Shown here one piece after another: positions 1 through 8,948 of a stretch of 31,361 bases of DNA (the first letter of the stretch is position 1; each line of letters begins with the position of its first letter). The notes beneath the pieces are model-generated. The model did not search any database and was not told the DNA's origin. It saw nothing but the letters and a program-made list of their open reading frames with translations. This DNA is from Saccoglossus kowalevskii (lineage: Eukaryota; Hemichordata; Enteropneusta; Harrimaniidae): contig NW_003133426.1 in the NCBI RefSeq assembly GCF_000003605.2, forward strand, positions 3,924 to 35,284, given 5' to 3'. Position numbers and translations under genes: made by a program.

Positions 1-599
1 GGATGGGGATTCAGGAGTGTCTTACTCATCTATCTCTCTATGGATTCTTTGCCAGTGTAATAGATGGATGAGGATTCAGGTAGTATCTTTACTCATCTAT
101 CTCTCTATGAATTCTTTGCCAGTGTCATAGATGGATGGGGATTCAGGTAGCGTCTTTACTCATCTATCTCTCTATGAATTCTTTGCCAGTGTCATAGATG
201 GATGGGGATTCAGGTAGTGTCTTTACTCATCTATCTCTCTATGGGTTCTTTGCCAGTGTCATAGATGGATGGGGATTCAGGTAGTGTCTTTACTCATCTA
301 TCTCTCTATGGATTCAATGCCAGTGTCATAGATGGATGGGGATTCAGGTAGTGTCTTTACTCATCTATCTCTGTATGGGTTCTTTGCCAGTGTCATAGAT
401 GGATGGGGATTCAGGTAGTGTCTTTACTCATCTATCTCTCTATGGGTTCTTTGCCAGTGTCATAGATGGATGGGGATTCAGGTAGTGTCTTTACTCATCT
501 ATCTCTCTATGGATTCTTTGCCAGTGTCATAGATGGATGGGGATTCAGGTAGTGTCTTCACTCATCTATCTCTCTATGGATTCTTTGCCAGTGTCATAG

Positions 600-666
600 A
601 TGGATGGGGATTCAGGTAGTGTCTTTACTCATCTATCTCTCTATGGATTCTTTGCCAGTGTCATAG
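600..666 (+). repeat. Composite monomer: 43-bp plus 24-bp subunits
   Basis: Subunit A (600-642) starts ATGGATGGGGATTC, has four bases and then AGTGTC, followed by a pyrimidine-rich tail. Subunit B (643-666) starts ATGGATTC, has six bases and then AGTGTC, and ends in ATAG. The shared order ATGGAT / GATTC / AGTGTC suggests an old internal duplication of a shorter ancestor, with B lacking the GGG insertion and the tail. That the halves share motifs is seen directly; that they share descent is inference. Support comes from the event near 846, where exactly one 24-bp subunit has been lost. Confidence 0.7.
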
Positions 667-668
667 AT
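602..668 (+). repeat. Reference (consensus) 67-bp monomer
   Basis: This copy matches the majority base at every position I compared, so it can serve as reference, phased to start at GGATGGGGATTC. Landmarks within it: GATTC at 609-613 and 646-650, AGTGTC at 618-623 and 657-662, a pyrimidine tract at about 622-642 interrupted by a few A, and CATCTAT at 630-636, which is complementary to ATAGATG at 663-669 in the inverted sense. HinfI sites (GANTC) fall twice per monomer, 37 and 30 bp apart. EcoRI sites arise only in variant monomers with TGAATTC or GGGAATTC. Confidence 0.95.
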
Positions 669-830
669 GGATAGGGATTCAGTTAGTGTCTTTACTCATC
701 TATCTCTCTATGGATTCAATGCCAGTGTCATAGATGGATGGGGATTCAGGTAGTGTCTTTACTCATCTATCTCTCTATGGGTTCTTTGCCAGTGTCATAG
801 ATGGATAGGGATTCAGGTAGTGTCTTTACT

Positions 831-870
831 CATCTATCTTCTATGGATTGGGTTTCAGGTCGTGTCTTAC
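831..870 (+). repeat. Truncated monomer with 24-bp deletion scar
   Basis: At 841-852 CTATGGATT runs straight into GGG, where a normal copy would read from ATGGATTC through TTTGCCAGTGTCATAG to ATGGATTGGG. The missing 24 bp equals one subunit B and is bounded by the direct repeat ATGGATT, so slippage or single-strand annealing between the two ATGGATT copies is the simplest explanation. Nearby 1-bp losses (TATCTTCTATGG, GTCTTACTC) and the base changes GGGTTTCAGG and GTCGTG make this the most altered monomer in the window. Confidence 0.8.
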
Positions 871-1310
871 TCATCTATCTCTCTATGGATTCAATGCCAG
901 TGTCATAGATGGATGGGGATTCAGGTAGTGTCTTTACTCATCTATCACTTTATGGATTCTTTGCCAGTGTCACAGATGAATTGAGATTCAGGTAGTGTCT
1001 TTACTCATCTATTTCTCTATAGATTCTTTGCCAGTGTCATAGATAGATGGGGATTCAGTTAGTGTCTTTACTCATCTATCTCTCTATGGATTCTTTGCCA
1101 GTGTCATAGATGGATGGGGATTCAGGTAGTGTCTTTACTCATCTATCTCTCTATGGATTCAATGCCAGTGTAATAGATGGATTGGGATTCAGGTAGTGTC
1201 TTCACTCATCTATCTCTCTATGGATTCTTTGCCAGTGTAATAGATGGATGGGGATTCAGGCAGTGTCTTTACACATCTATCTCTCTATGGATTCTTTGCC
1301 AGTGTCATAG

Positions 1311-1578
1311 ATGGATGGGGATTCAGGTAGTGTCTTTACTCATCTATCTCTCTATGGATTCTTTGCCAGTGTAATAGATGGATGGGGATTCAGTTTGTGT
1401 CTTTACTCATCTATCTCTCTATGGATTCAATGCCAGTGTCATAGATGGATGGGGATTCAGGTAGTGTCTTTACTCATCTATCTCTCTATGGATTCTTTGC
1501 CAGTGTAATAGATGGATGGGGATTCAGTTTGTGTCTTTACTCATCTATCTCTCTATGGATTCAATGCCAGTGTCATAG
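1311..1578 (+). repeat. 134-bp dimer HOR, two tandem copies
   Basis: 1311-1444 and 1445-1578 read the same. Each pairs a monomer with TTTGCCAGTGTAATAGATGG with one carrying the rare CAGTTTGTG (1391, 1525) followed by CAATGCC. A third CAGTTTGTG lies at 1726 after one intervening monomer, so the exchange continued in register. CAGTTTGTG is confined to this stretch, which marks it as a local, recent expansion. Confidence 0.8.
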
Positions 1579-1940
1579 ATGGATGGGGATTCAGGTAGTG
1601 TCTTTACTCATCTATCTCTCTATGGATTCTTTGCCAGTGTCATAGATGGATGGGGATTCAGGTAGTGTCTTTACTCATCTATCTCTCTATGGATTCTTTG
1701 CCAGTGTAATAGATGGATGGGGATTCAGTTTGTGTCTTTACTCATCTATCTCTCTATAGATACTTTGCCAGTGTCATAGATGGATGGGGATTCAGGTAGT
1801 GTCTTTACTCATCTATCTCTCTATGGATTCTTTGCCAGTGTCATAGATGGATGGGGATTCAGGTAGTGTCTTTACTCATCTATCTCTCTATGGATTCTTT
1901 GCCAGTGTCATAGATGGATGGGGATTCAGGTAGTGTCTTT

Positions 1941-2495
1941 ACTCATCTATCTCTCTATGGATTCTTTGCCAGTGTCATAGATGGATAGGGATTCAGGTAG
2001 TGTCTTTACTCATCTATCTCTCTATACATTCTTTGCCAGTGTCATAGATGGATGGGGATTCAGGTAGTGTCTTTACTCATCTATCTCTCTATGGATTCTT
2101 TGCTTGTGTCATAGATGGATGGGGATTCAGGTAGTGTCTTTACTCATCTATCTCTCTATGGATTCTTTGCCAGTGTCATAGATGGATGGGGATTCAGGTA
2201 GTGTCTTTACTCATCTATCTCTCTATGGATTCTTTGCCAGTGTCATAGATGGATGGGGATTCAGGTAGTGTCTTTACTCATCTATCTCTCTATAGATTCT
2301 TTGCCAGTGTCACAGATGGATGGGGATTCAGGTAGTGTCTTTACTCATCTATCTCTCCATAGATTCTTTGCCAGTGTAATAGATGGATGAGGATTCAGGT
2401 AGTGTCTTTACTCATCTATGTCTCTATGGATTCTTTGCCAGTGTCATAGATAGATAGGGATTCAGGTAGTGTCTTTACTCATCTATCTCTCTATG
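1941..2495 (+). repeat. 555-bp HOR block, left copy
   Basis: The series GATAGGG, ATACATTC, TTGCTTGTGTC, two plain monomers, ATAGATTC with CACAGATGG, CTCCATAG with GTAATAG and GATGAGG, then TATGTCTCTATGG with GATAGATAGGG recurs at 3683-4237 with a constant offset of 1,742 bp (26 monomers). I saw no difference between the two copies. The match ends at 2496, where GGATGC here faces GAATTC there. Confidence 0.85.
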
Positions 2496-2815
2496 GATGC
2501 TTTGCCAGTGTCATAGATGGATGGGGATTCAGTTAGTGTCTTTACTCATCTATCTCTCTATGGATTCAATGCCAGTGTCATAGATGGATTGGGATTCAGG
2601 TAGTGTCTTCACTCATCTATCTCTCTATGGATTCTTTGCCAGTGTCATAGATGGATGGGGATTCAGGCAGTGTCTTTACTCATCTATCTCTCTATGGATT
2701 CAATGCCAGTGTCATAGATGGATGGGGATTCAGGTAGTGTCTTCACTCATCTATCTCTCTATGGATTCTTTGCCAGTGTCATAGATGGATGGGGATTCAG
2801 GTAGTGTCTTTACTC
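2496..2815 (+). repeat. Linker monomers with GATTGGG and CAGGCAG variants
   Basis: Holds GATGGGG with CAGTTAG, CAATGCC, GATTGGG with CTTCAC, CAGGCAG with CTTTAC, and CAATGCC with CTTCAC. This five- to six-monomer series is the most widely reused motif of the window, with related copies starting near 5393, 6733, 8207, 10084, 15493, 18837, 19503, 21446, 22719, 24997, 26736 and 28878. No gene or unique DNA is present. Confidence 0.75.
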
Positions 2816-3485
2816 ATCTATCTCTCTATGGATTCAATGCCAGTGTCATAGATGGATGGGGATTCAGGTAGTGTCTTTACTCATCTATCTCTCTATGGAT
2901 TCTATGCCAGTGTCATAGATGGATAGGGATTCAGGTAGTGTCTTTACTCATCTATCTCTCCATAGATTCTTTGCCAGTGTCATAGATAGATAGGGATTCA
3001 GGTAGTGTCTTTACTCATCTATCTCTCTATGAAATCTTTGCCAGTGTCATAGATGGATGTGGATTCAGTTAGTGTCTTTACTCATCTATCTCTCTATGGA
3101 TTCAATGCCAGTGTCATAGATGGATAGGGATTCAGTTAGTGTCTTTACTGATCTATCTCTCTATGGATTCAATGCCAGTGTCATAGATGGATGGGGATTC
3201 AGGTAGTGTCTTTACTCATCTATCTCTCTATGGATTCTATGCCAGTGTCATAGATGGATAGGGATTCAGGTAGTGTCTTTACTCATCTATCTCTCCATAG
3301 ATTCTTTGCCAGTGTCATAGATAGATAGGGATTCAGGTAGTGTCTTTACTCATCTATCTCTCTATGAAATCTTTGCCAGTGTCATAGATGGATGTGGATT
3401 CAGTTAGTGTCTTTACTCATCTATCTCTCTATGGATTCAATGCCAGTGTCATAGATGGATAGGGATTCAGTTAGTGTCTTTACTG
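2816..3485 (+). repeat. 335-bp pentamer HOR, two tandem copies
   Basis: Copies at 2816-3150 and 3151-3485 are followed by a partial third to about 3570. The five monomers carry, in order, CAATGCC/GATGGGG, TATGCC/GATAGGG, CTCCATAG/GATAGATAGGG, TGAAATC/GATGTGG with CAGTTAG, and CAATGCC/GATAGGG with CAGTTAG ending in ACTGATC. The rare TGAAATC marker sits at 3031 and 3366, exactly 335 bp apart, and again at 7515, 9191 and 10598 within related blocks. Confidence 0.88.
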
Positions 3486-4150
3486 ATCTATCTCTCTATG
3501 GATTCAATGCCAGTGTCATAGATGGATGGGGATTCAGGTAGTGTCTTTACTCATCTATCTCTCTATGGATTCTTTGCCAGTGTCATAGATGGATGGGGAT
3601 TCAGGTAGTGTCTTTACTCATCTATCTCTCTATAGATTCTTTGCCTGTGTCACAGATGGATGGGGATTCAGGTAGTGTCTTCACTCATCTATCTCTCTAT
3701 GGATTCTTTGCCAGTGTCATAGATGGATAGGGATTCAGGTAGTGTCTTTACTCATCTATCTCTCTATACATTCTTTGCCAGTGTCATAGATGGATGGGGA
3801 TTCAGGTAGTGTCTTTACTCATCTATCTCTCTATGGATTCTTTGCTTGTGTCATAGATGGATGGGGATTCAGGTAGTGTCTTTACTCATCTATCTCTCTA
3901 TGGATTCTTTGCCAGTGTCATAGATGGATGGGGATTCAGGTAGTGTCTTTACTCATCTATCTCTCTATGGATTCTTTGCCAGTGTCATAGATGGATGGGG
4001 ATTCAGGTAGTGTCTTTACTCATCTATCTCTCTATAGATTCTTTGCCAGTGTCACAGATGGATGGGGATTCAGGTAGTGTCTTTACTCATCTATCTCTCC
4101 ATAGATTCTTTGCCAGTGTAATAGATGGATGAGGATTCAGGTAGTGTCTT
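3075..4150 (+). repeat. About 1.08-kb (16-mer) HOR block, left copy
   Basis: This block matches 8900-9975 at a constant offset of 5,825 bp: TGAAATC 3366 with 9191, ATACATTC 3766 with 9591, CTCTCC 4095 with 9920. The one clear difference I noticed is GCCTGTGTCACAG near 3643 against GCCAGTGTCACAG in the right copy. The left limit is the CAGTTAG versus CAGGTACG difference; the right limit is CTTTAC here against CTTCAC there. Confidence 0.83.
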
Positions 4151-4237
4151 TACTCATCTATGTCTCTATGGATTCTTTGCCAGTGTCATAGATAGATAGG
4201 GATTCAGGTAGTGTCTTTACTCATCTATCTCTCTATG
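3683..4237 (+). repeat. 555-bp HOR block, right copy
   Basis: Second copy of 1941-2495, lying inside the 16-mer block and sharing its right part. The nesting shows that exchanges of different sizes overlapped here. Confidence 0.85.
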
Positions 4238-4965
4238 AATTCTTTGCCAGTGTCATAGATGGATGAGGATTCAGGTAGTGTCTTTACTCATCTATGTCTC
4301 TATGGATTCTTTGCCAGTGTCATAGATAGATAGGGATTCAGGTAGTGTCTTTACTCATCTATCTCTCTATGAATTCTTTGCCAGTGTCATAGATGGATGG
4401 GGATTCAGTTAGTGTCTTTACTCATCTATCTCTCTATGGATTCTTTGCCAGTGTCATAGATGGATGGGGATTCAGTTAGTGTCTTCACTCATCTATCTCT
4501 CTATGGATCTTTGCCAGTGTCATAGATGGATGGTGATTCAGTTAGTGTCTTTACTCATCTATCTCTCTATGGATTCAATGCCAGTGTCATAGATGGATTG
4601 GGATTCAGGTAGTGTCTTCACTCATCTATCTCTCTATGGATTCTTTGCCAGTGTCATAGATGGATGGCGATTCAGGCAGTGTCTTTACTCATCTATCTCT
4701 ATGGATTCAATGCCAGTGTCATAGATGGATGGGGATTCAGGTAGTGTCTTCACTCATCTATCTCTCTATGGATTCTTTGCCAGTGTCATAGATGGATGGG
4801 GATTCAGGTAGTGTCTTTACTCATCTATCTCTCTATGGATTCAATGCCAGTGTCATAGATGGATGGGGATTCAGGTAGTGTCTTCACTCATCTATCTCTC
4901 TATGGATTCCTTGCCAGTGTCATAGATGGATGGGGATTCAGGTAGTATCTTTACTCATCTATCTC

Positions 4966-5310
4966 TCTATAGGTCCTTTGCCAGTGTCACAGATGGATGG
5001 GGATTCAGGTTGTCTTTACTCATCTATCTCTCTATAGATATTTTGCCAGTGTCATAGATGGATGGGAATTCAGTTAGTGTCTTTACTCATCTATCTCTCT
5101 ATGGATTCTTTGCCAGTGTCATAGATGGATGGGGATTCAGGTAGTGTCTTTACTCATCTATGTCTCTATGGATTCTTTGCCAGTGTCATAGATAGATAGG
5201 GATTCAGGTAGTGTCTTTACTCATCTGTCTCTCTATGAATACTTTGCCAGTGTCATAGATGGATGTGGATTCAGTTAGTGTCTTTACTCATCTATCTCTC
5301 TATGGATTCA
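4966..5310 (+). repeat. 345-bp block shared with 23297-23641
   Basis: ATAGGTCC with CACAGATGG, GGTTGTCTTTAC (2-bp loss), ATAGATATTTTGCC, GGGAATTC, TATGTCTCTATGG, CATCTGTCTC and TGAATAC recur at 23297-23641, offset 18,331 (AGGTCC 4971 with 23302, GAATAC 5237 with 23568). The shared 2-bp loss and TGAATAC show that this copy is closer to 23.3 kb than to the similar one at 24.6 kb. Confidence 0.8.
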
Positions 5311-5392
5311 ATGCCAGTGTCATAGATGGATGGGGATTCAGGTAGTGTCTTTACTCATCTATCTCTCTATGGATTCAATGCCAGTGTAATAG

Positions 5393-5910
5393 ATGAATTG
5401 GGATTCAGGTAGTGTCTTCACTCATCTATCTCTCTATGGATTCTTTGCCAGTGTCATAGATGGATGGGGATTCAGGCAGTGTCTTTACTCATCTATCTCT
5501 CTATGGATTCAATGCCAGTGTCATAGATGGATGGGGATTCAGGTAGTGTTTTCACTCATCTATCTCTCTATGGATTCTTTGCCAGTGTCATAGATGGATG
5601 GGGATTCAGGTAGTATCTTTACTCATCTATCTCTCTATGGATTCTATGCCAGTGTCATAGATGGATAGGGATTCAGGTAGTGTCTTTACTCATCTATCTC
5701 TCTATAGATTCTTTGCCAGTGTCATAGATGGATGGGGATTCAGGTAGTGTCTTTACTCATCTATCTCTCTATAGATTCTTTGCCAGTGTCACAGATGGAT
5801 GGGGATTCAGGTTGTGTCTTTACTCATCTATCTCTCTATAGATACTTTGCCAGTGTCATAGATGGATGGGAATTCAGTTAGTGTCTTTACTCATCTATCT
5901 CTCTATAGAT
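5393..5910 (+). repeat. 8-mer HOR, related copies at 6.7, 19.5 and 25.0 kb
   Basis: The series GTAATAG/GATTGGG, CAGGCAG, CAATGCC/CTTCAC, TTTGCC/GTATC, TATGCC/GATAGGG, ATAGATTC, CACAGATGG with GGTTGTG, ATAGATAC is repeated at 6733-7250 (offset 1,340 bp, 20 monomers), 19503-20020 and 24997-25480. The copies differ by a few private changes: ATGAATTGGG here, CCTCTATGGATAC at 6772, GGGACTCAGGTCG at 19779, TACTAATC at 25226. Confidence 0.8.
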
Positions 5911-6104
5911 TCTTTGCCAGTGTCATAGATGGATGGGGATTCAGGTAGTGTCTTTACTCATCTATCTCTCTATAGATTCTTTGCCAGTGTCACAGATGGA
6001 TGGGGATTCAGGTTGTGTCTTTACTCATCTATCTCTCTATAGATACTTTGCCAGTGTCATAGATGGATGGGAATTCAGTTAGTGTCTTTACTCATCTATC
6101 TCTC
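5703..6104 (+). repeat. 201-bp trimer HOR, two tandem copies
   Basis: Two units, about 5703-5903 and 5904-6104, each hold ATAGATTC/GATGGGG, ATAGATTC with CACAGATGG and GGTTGTG, then ATAGATAC with GGGAATTCAGTTAG. GGTTGTG occurs at 5810 and 6011. A single, slightly altered unit lies at 7040-7260, where the second monomer has GATAGGG and the third GGGGATTC. Confidence 0.8.
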
Positions 6105-6189
6105 TATGGATTCTTTGCCAGTGTCATAGATGGATGGGGATTCAGGTAGTGTCTTTACTCATCTATCTCTCTATAGATTCTTTGCCAGT

Positions 6190-6436
6190 GTCACAGATGG
6201 ATGGGGATTCAGGTAGTGTCTTCACTCATCTATCTCTCTATGGATTCTTTGCCAGTGTCATAGATGGATAGGGATTCAGGTAGTGTCTTTACTCATCTAT
6301 CTCTCTATACATTCTTTGCCAGTGTCATAGTTGGATGGGGATTCAGGTAGTGTCTTTACTCATCTATCTCTCTATGGATTCTTTGCCAGTGTCATAGATG
6401 GATGGGGATTCAGGTAGTGTCTTCACTCATCTATCT
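6190..6436 (+). repeat. 247-bp block with CATAGTTGG marker
   Basis: CACAGATGG/CTTCAC, GATAGGG, ATACATTC and the rare CATAGTTGG (TTGG at 6331) recur at 23049-23295 (TTGG at 23190, offset 16,859). A third CATAGTTGG near 26269 is preceded by ACATTTTTTGCC. Confidence 0.75.
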
Positions 6437-7250
6437 CTCTATGGATTCTTTGCCAGTGTCATAGATGGATGGGGATTCAGGTAGTGTCTTTACTCATCTA
6501 TGTCTCTATGGATTCTTTGCCAGTGTCATAGATAGATAGGGATTCAGGTAGTGTCTTTACTCATCTATCTCTCTATGGATTCAATGCCAGTGTCATAGAT
6601 GGATAGGGATTCAGTTAGTGTCTTTACTGATCTATCTCTCTATGGATTCAATGCCAGTGTCATAGATGGATGGGGATTCAGGTAGTATCTTTACTCATCT
6701 ATCTCTCTATGGATTCAATGCCAGTGTAATAGATGGATTGGGATTCAGGTAGTGTCTTCACTCATCTATCCCTCTATGGATACTTTGCCAGTGTCATAGA
6801 TGGATGGGGATTCAGGCAGTGTCTTTACTCATCTATCTCTCTATGGATTCAATGCCAGTGTCATAGATGGATGGGGATTCAGGTAGTGTCTTCACTCATC
6901 TATCTCTCTATGGATTCTTTGCCAGTGTCATAGATGGATGGGGATTCAGGTAGTATCTTTACTCATCTATCTCTCTATGGATTCTATGCCAGTGTCATAG
7001 ATGGATAGGGATTCAGGTAGTGTCTTTACTCATCTATCTCTGTATAGATTCTTTGCCAGTGTCATAGATGGATGGGGATTCAGGTAGTGTCTTTACTCAT
7101 CTATCTCTCTATAGATTCTTTGCCAGTGTCACAGATGGATAGGGATTCAGGTTGTGTCTTTACTCATCTATCTCTCTATAGATACTTTGCCAGTGTCATA
7201 GATGGATGGGGATTCAGTTAGTGTCTTTACTCATCTATCTCTCTATAGAT
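6437..7250 (+). repeat. HOR stretch joining CTGATC and 8-mer blocks
   Basis: Contains TATGTCTCTATGG/GATAGATAGGG, then CAATGCC/GATAGGG with CAGTTAG and ACTGATC, followed by the 8-mer series from 6733. All monomers are accounted for by known variants and no non-satellite DNA is present. Confidence 0.75.
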
Positions 7251-8364
7251 TCTTTGCCAGTGTCATAGATGGATGCTGATTCAGGTAGTGTCTTTACTCA
7301 TCTATCTCTCTATGGATTCAATGCCAGTGTAATAGATGGATTGGGATTCAGGTAGTGTCTTCCCTCATCTATCTCTCTATGGATTCTTTGCCAGTGTAAT
7401 AGATCGATGGGGATTCAGGCAGTGTCTTTACACATCTATCTCTCTATGGATTCTTTGCCAGTGTAATAGATCGATGGGGATTCAGGTAGTGTCTTTACTC
7501 ATCTATCTCTCTATGAAATCTTTGCCAGTGTCATAGATGGATGTGGATTCAGTTAGTGTCTTTACTCATCTATCTCTCTATGGATTCAATGCCAGTGTCA
7601 TAGATGGATAGGGATTCAGTTAGTGTCTTTACTGATCTATCTCTCTATGGATTCAATGCCAGTGTCATAGATGGATGGGGATTCAGGTAGTGTCTTTACT
7701 CATCTATCTCTCTATGAATTCTTTGCCAGTGTCGTAGATGGATGGGGATTCAGGTAGTGTCTTTACTCATCTATCTCTCTATAGATTCTTTGCCAGTGTC
7801 ACAGATGGATGGGGATTCAGGTAGTGTCTTCACTCATCTATCTCTCTATGGATTCTTTGCCAGTGTCATAGATGGATAGGGATTCAGGTAGTGTCTTTAC
7901 TCATCTATCTCTCTATGGATTCTTTGCTTGTGTCATAGATGGATGGGGATTCAGGTAGTGTCTTCACTCATCTATCTCTCTATGGATTCTTTGCCAGTGT
8001 CATAGATGGATAGGGATTCAGGTAGTGTCTTTACTCATCTATCTCTCTATACATTCTTTGCCAGTGTCATAGATGGATGGGGATTCAGTTAGTGTCTTTA
8101 CTGATCTATCTCTCTATGGATTCAATGCCAGTGTCATAGATGGATGGGGATTCAGGTAGTGTCTTTACTCATCTATCTCTCTATGGATTCAATGCCAGTG
8201 TAATAGATGGATTGGGATTCAGGTAGTGTCTTCACTCATCTATCTCTCTATGGATTCTTTGCCAGTGTCATAGATGGATGGGGATTCAGGCAGTGTCTTT
8301 ACTCATCTATCTCTCTATGGATTCAATGCCAGTGTCATAGATGGATGGGGATTCAGGTAGTGTC
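7251..8364 (+). repeat. Mosaic of HOR fragments
   Basis: Starts with the single-copy GATGCTGATTC near 7275, then a GTAATAG/GATTGGG series carrying two rare GATCGATGG monomers (about 7403 and 7470), a TGAAATC monomer at 7515 followed by the same CTGATC series as at 3366, 9191 and 10598, and a second GATTGGG series from 8207. CACAGATGG/CTTCAC/GATAGGG pairs occur twice. GTCGTAGATGG near 7731 is shared with 10815 and 21842 and links the three places. Confidence 0.7.
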
Positions 8365-8948
8365 TTCACTCATCTATCTCTCTATGGATTCTTTGCCAGT
8401 GTCATAGATGGATGGGGATTCAGGTAGTATCTTTACTCATCTATCTGTCTATGGATTCTTTGCCAGTGTCATAGATGGATAGGGATTCAGGTAGTGTCTT
8501 TACTCATCTATCTCTCTATACATTCTTTGCCAGTGTCATAGATGGATGGGGATTCAGGTAGTGTCTTTACTCATCTATCTCTCTATGGATTCTTTGCTTG
8601 TGTCATAGATGGATGGGGATTCAGGTAGTGTCTTTACTCATCTATCTCTCTATGGATCCTTTGCCAGTGTCATAGATGGATGGGGATTCAGGTAGTGTCT
8701 TTACTCATCTATCTCTCTATGGATTCTTTGCCAGTGTCATAGATGGATGGGGATTCAGGTAGTGTCTTTACTCATCTATCTCTCCATAGATTCTTTGCCA
8801 GTGTAATAGATGGATGAGGATTCAGGTAGTGTCTTCACTCATCTATCTCTCTATGGATTCTTTGCCAGTGTCATAGATGGATGGGGATTCAGGTACGTGT
8901 CTTTACTCATCTATCTCTCTATGGATTCAATGCCAGTGTCATAGATGG
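8365..8948 (+). repeat. About 585-bp block shared with 20867-21449
   Basis: The rare CTATCTGTCTATGG (8441 and 20943) and GGATCC (8654 and 21156) both give an offset of 12,502 bp. The intervening variants (GATAGGG, ATACATTC, TTGCTTGTGTC, CTCCATAG with GTAATAG and GATGAGG) agree. One C insertion in CAGGTACGTGTC near 8894 is private to this copy and breaks the offset by 1 bp. GGATCC is a BamHI site and is otherwise rare in the window. Confidence 0.85.

Larger units (their letters stand above)
1..1170 (+). repeat. Low-order zone at the left edge
   Basis: About 17 monomers with mixed variants and no multi-monomer block that I could match elsewhere. It is relatively rich in the ATGGGTTC form (near 243, 376, 443 and 779), which is otherwise mainly seen at 17.4-20.6 kb. 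Single-copy changes are frequent, such as the CpG in GTAGCGTC near 150, ATTGAGATTC near 982 and TTATGG near 950. This fits a zone less recently homogenised than the rest. The opening monomer (1-67) is also irregular: it reads CAGGAGTG and TCTTACTC, one base short in each place. Confidence 0.6.
4090..5965 (+). repeat. About 1.9-kb HOR block re-used at 23.8-25.6 kb
   Basis: The variant series from CTCCATAG with GTAATAG and GATGAGG, through TATGTCTCTATGG, GATGGTG, GATTGGG, GATGGCG with CAGGCAG, CCTTGCC, ATAGGTCC or ATAGGTTC with CACAGATGG, ATAGATATTTTGCC, GGGAATTC, CATCTGTCTC, GTGTTTTCAC and TATGCC, recurs in order at about 23820-25569. The left copy has two extra monomers (134 bp) near 4230-4370, a repeat of the TGAATTC/GATGAGG pair. 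The rare GTGTTTTCAC at 5546 and 25150 gives an offset of 19,604 bp. Here GGTTGTCTTTAC near 5010 is 2 bp shorter than its partner. Confidence 0.83.

Noticed and set aside
1177-1374. Open frames of about 65-66 residues such as 1177-1374, 1311-1508 and 1445-1645 as small genes
   Set aside because: They are three satellite monomers read through successive phases, start and stop at fixed monomer positions, have no ribosome-binding or promoter context, and exist only where the middle monomer lacks TAG.
8894-8902. GTACGTGTC near 8894 as an E-box or other regulatory site
   Set aside because: It is a one-base C insertion in a single monomer, best explained as mutation or sequencing error.
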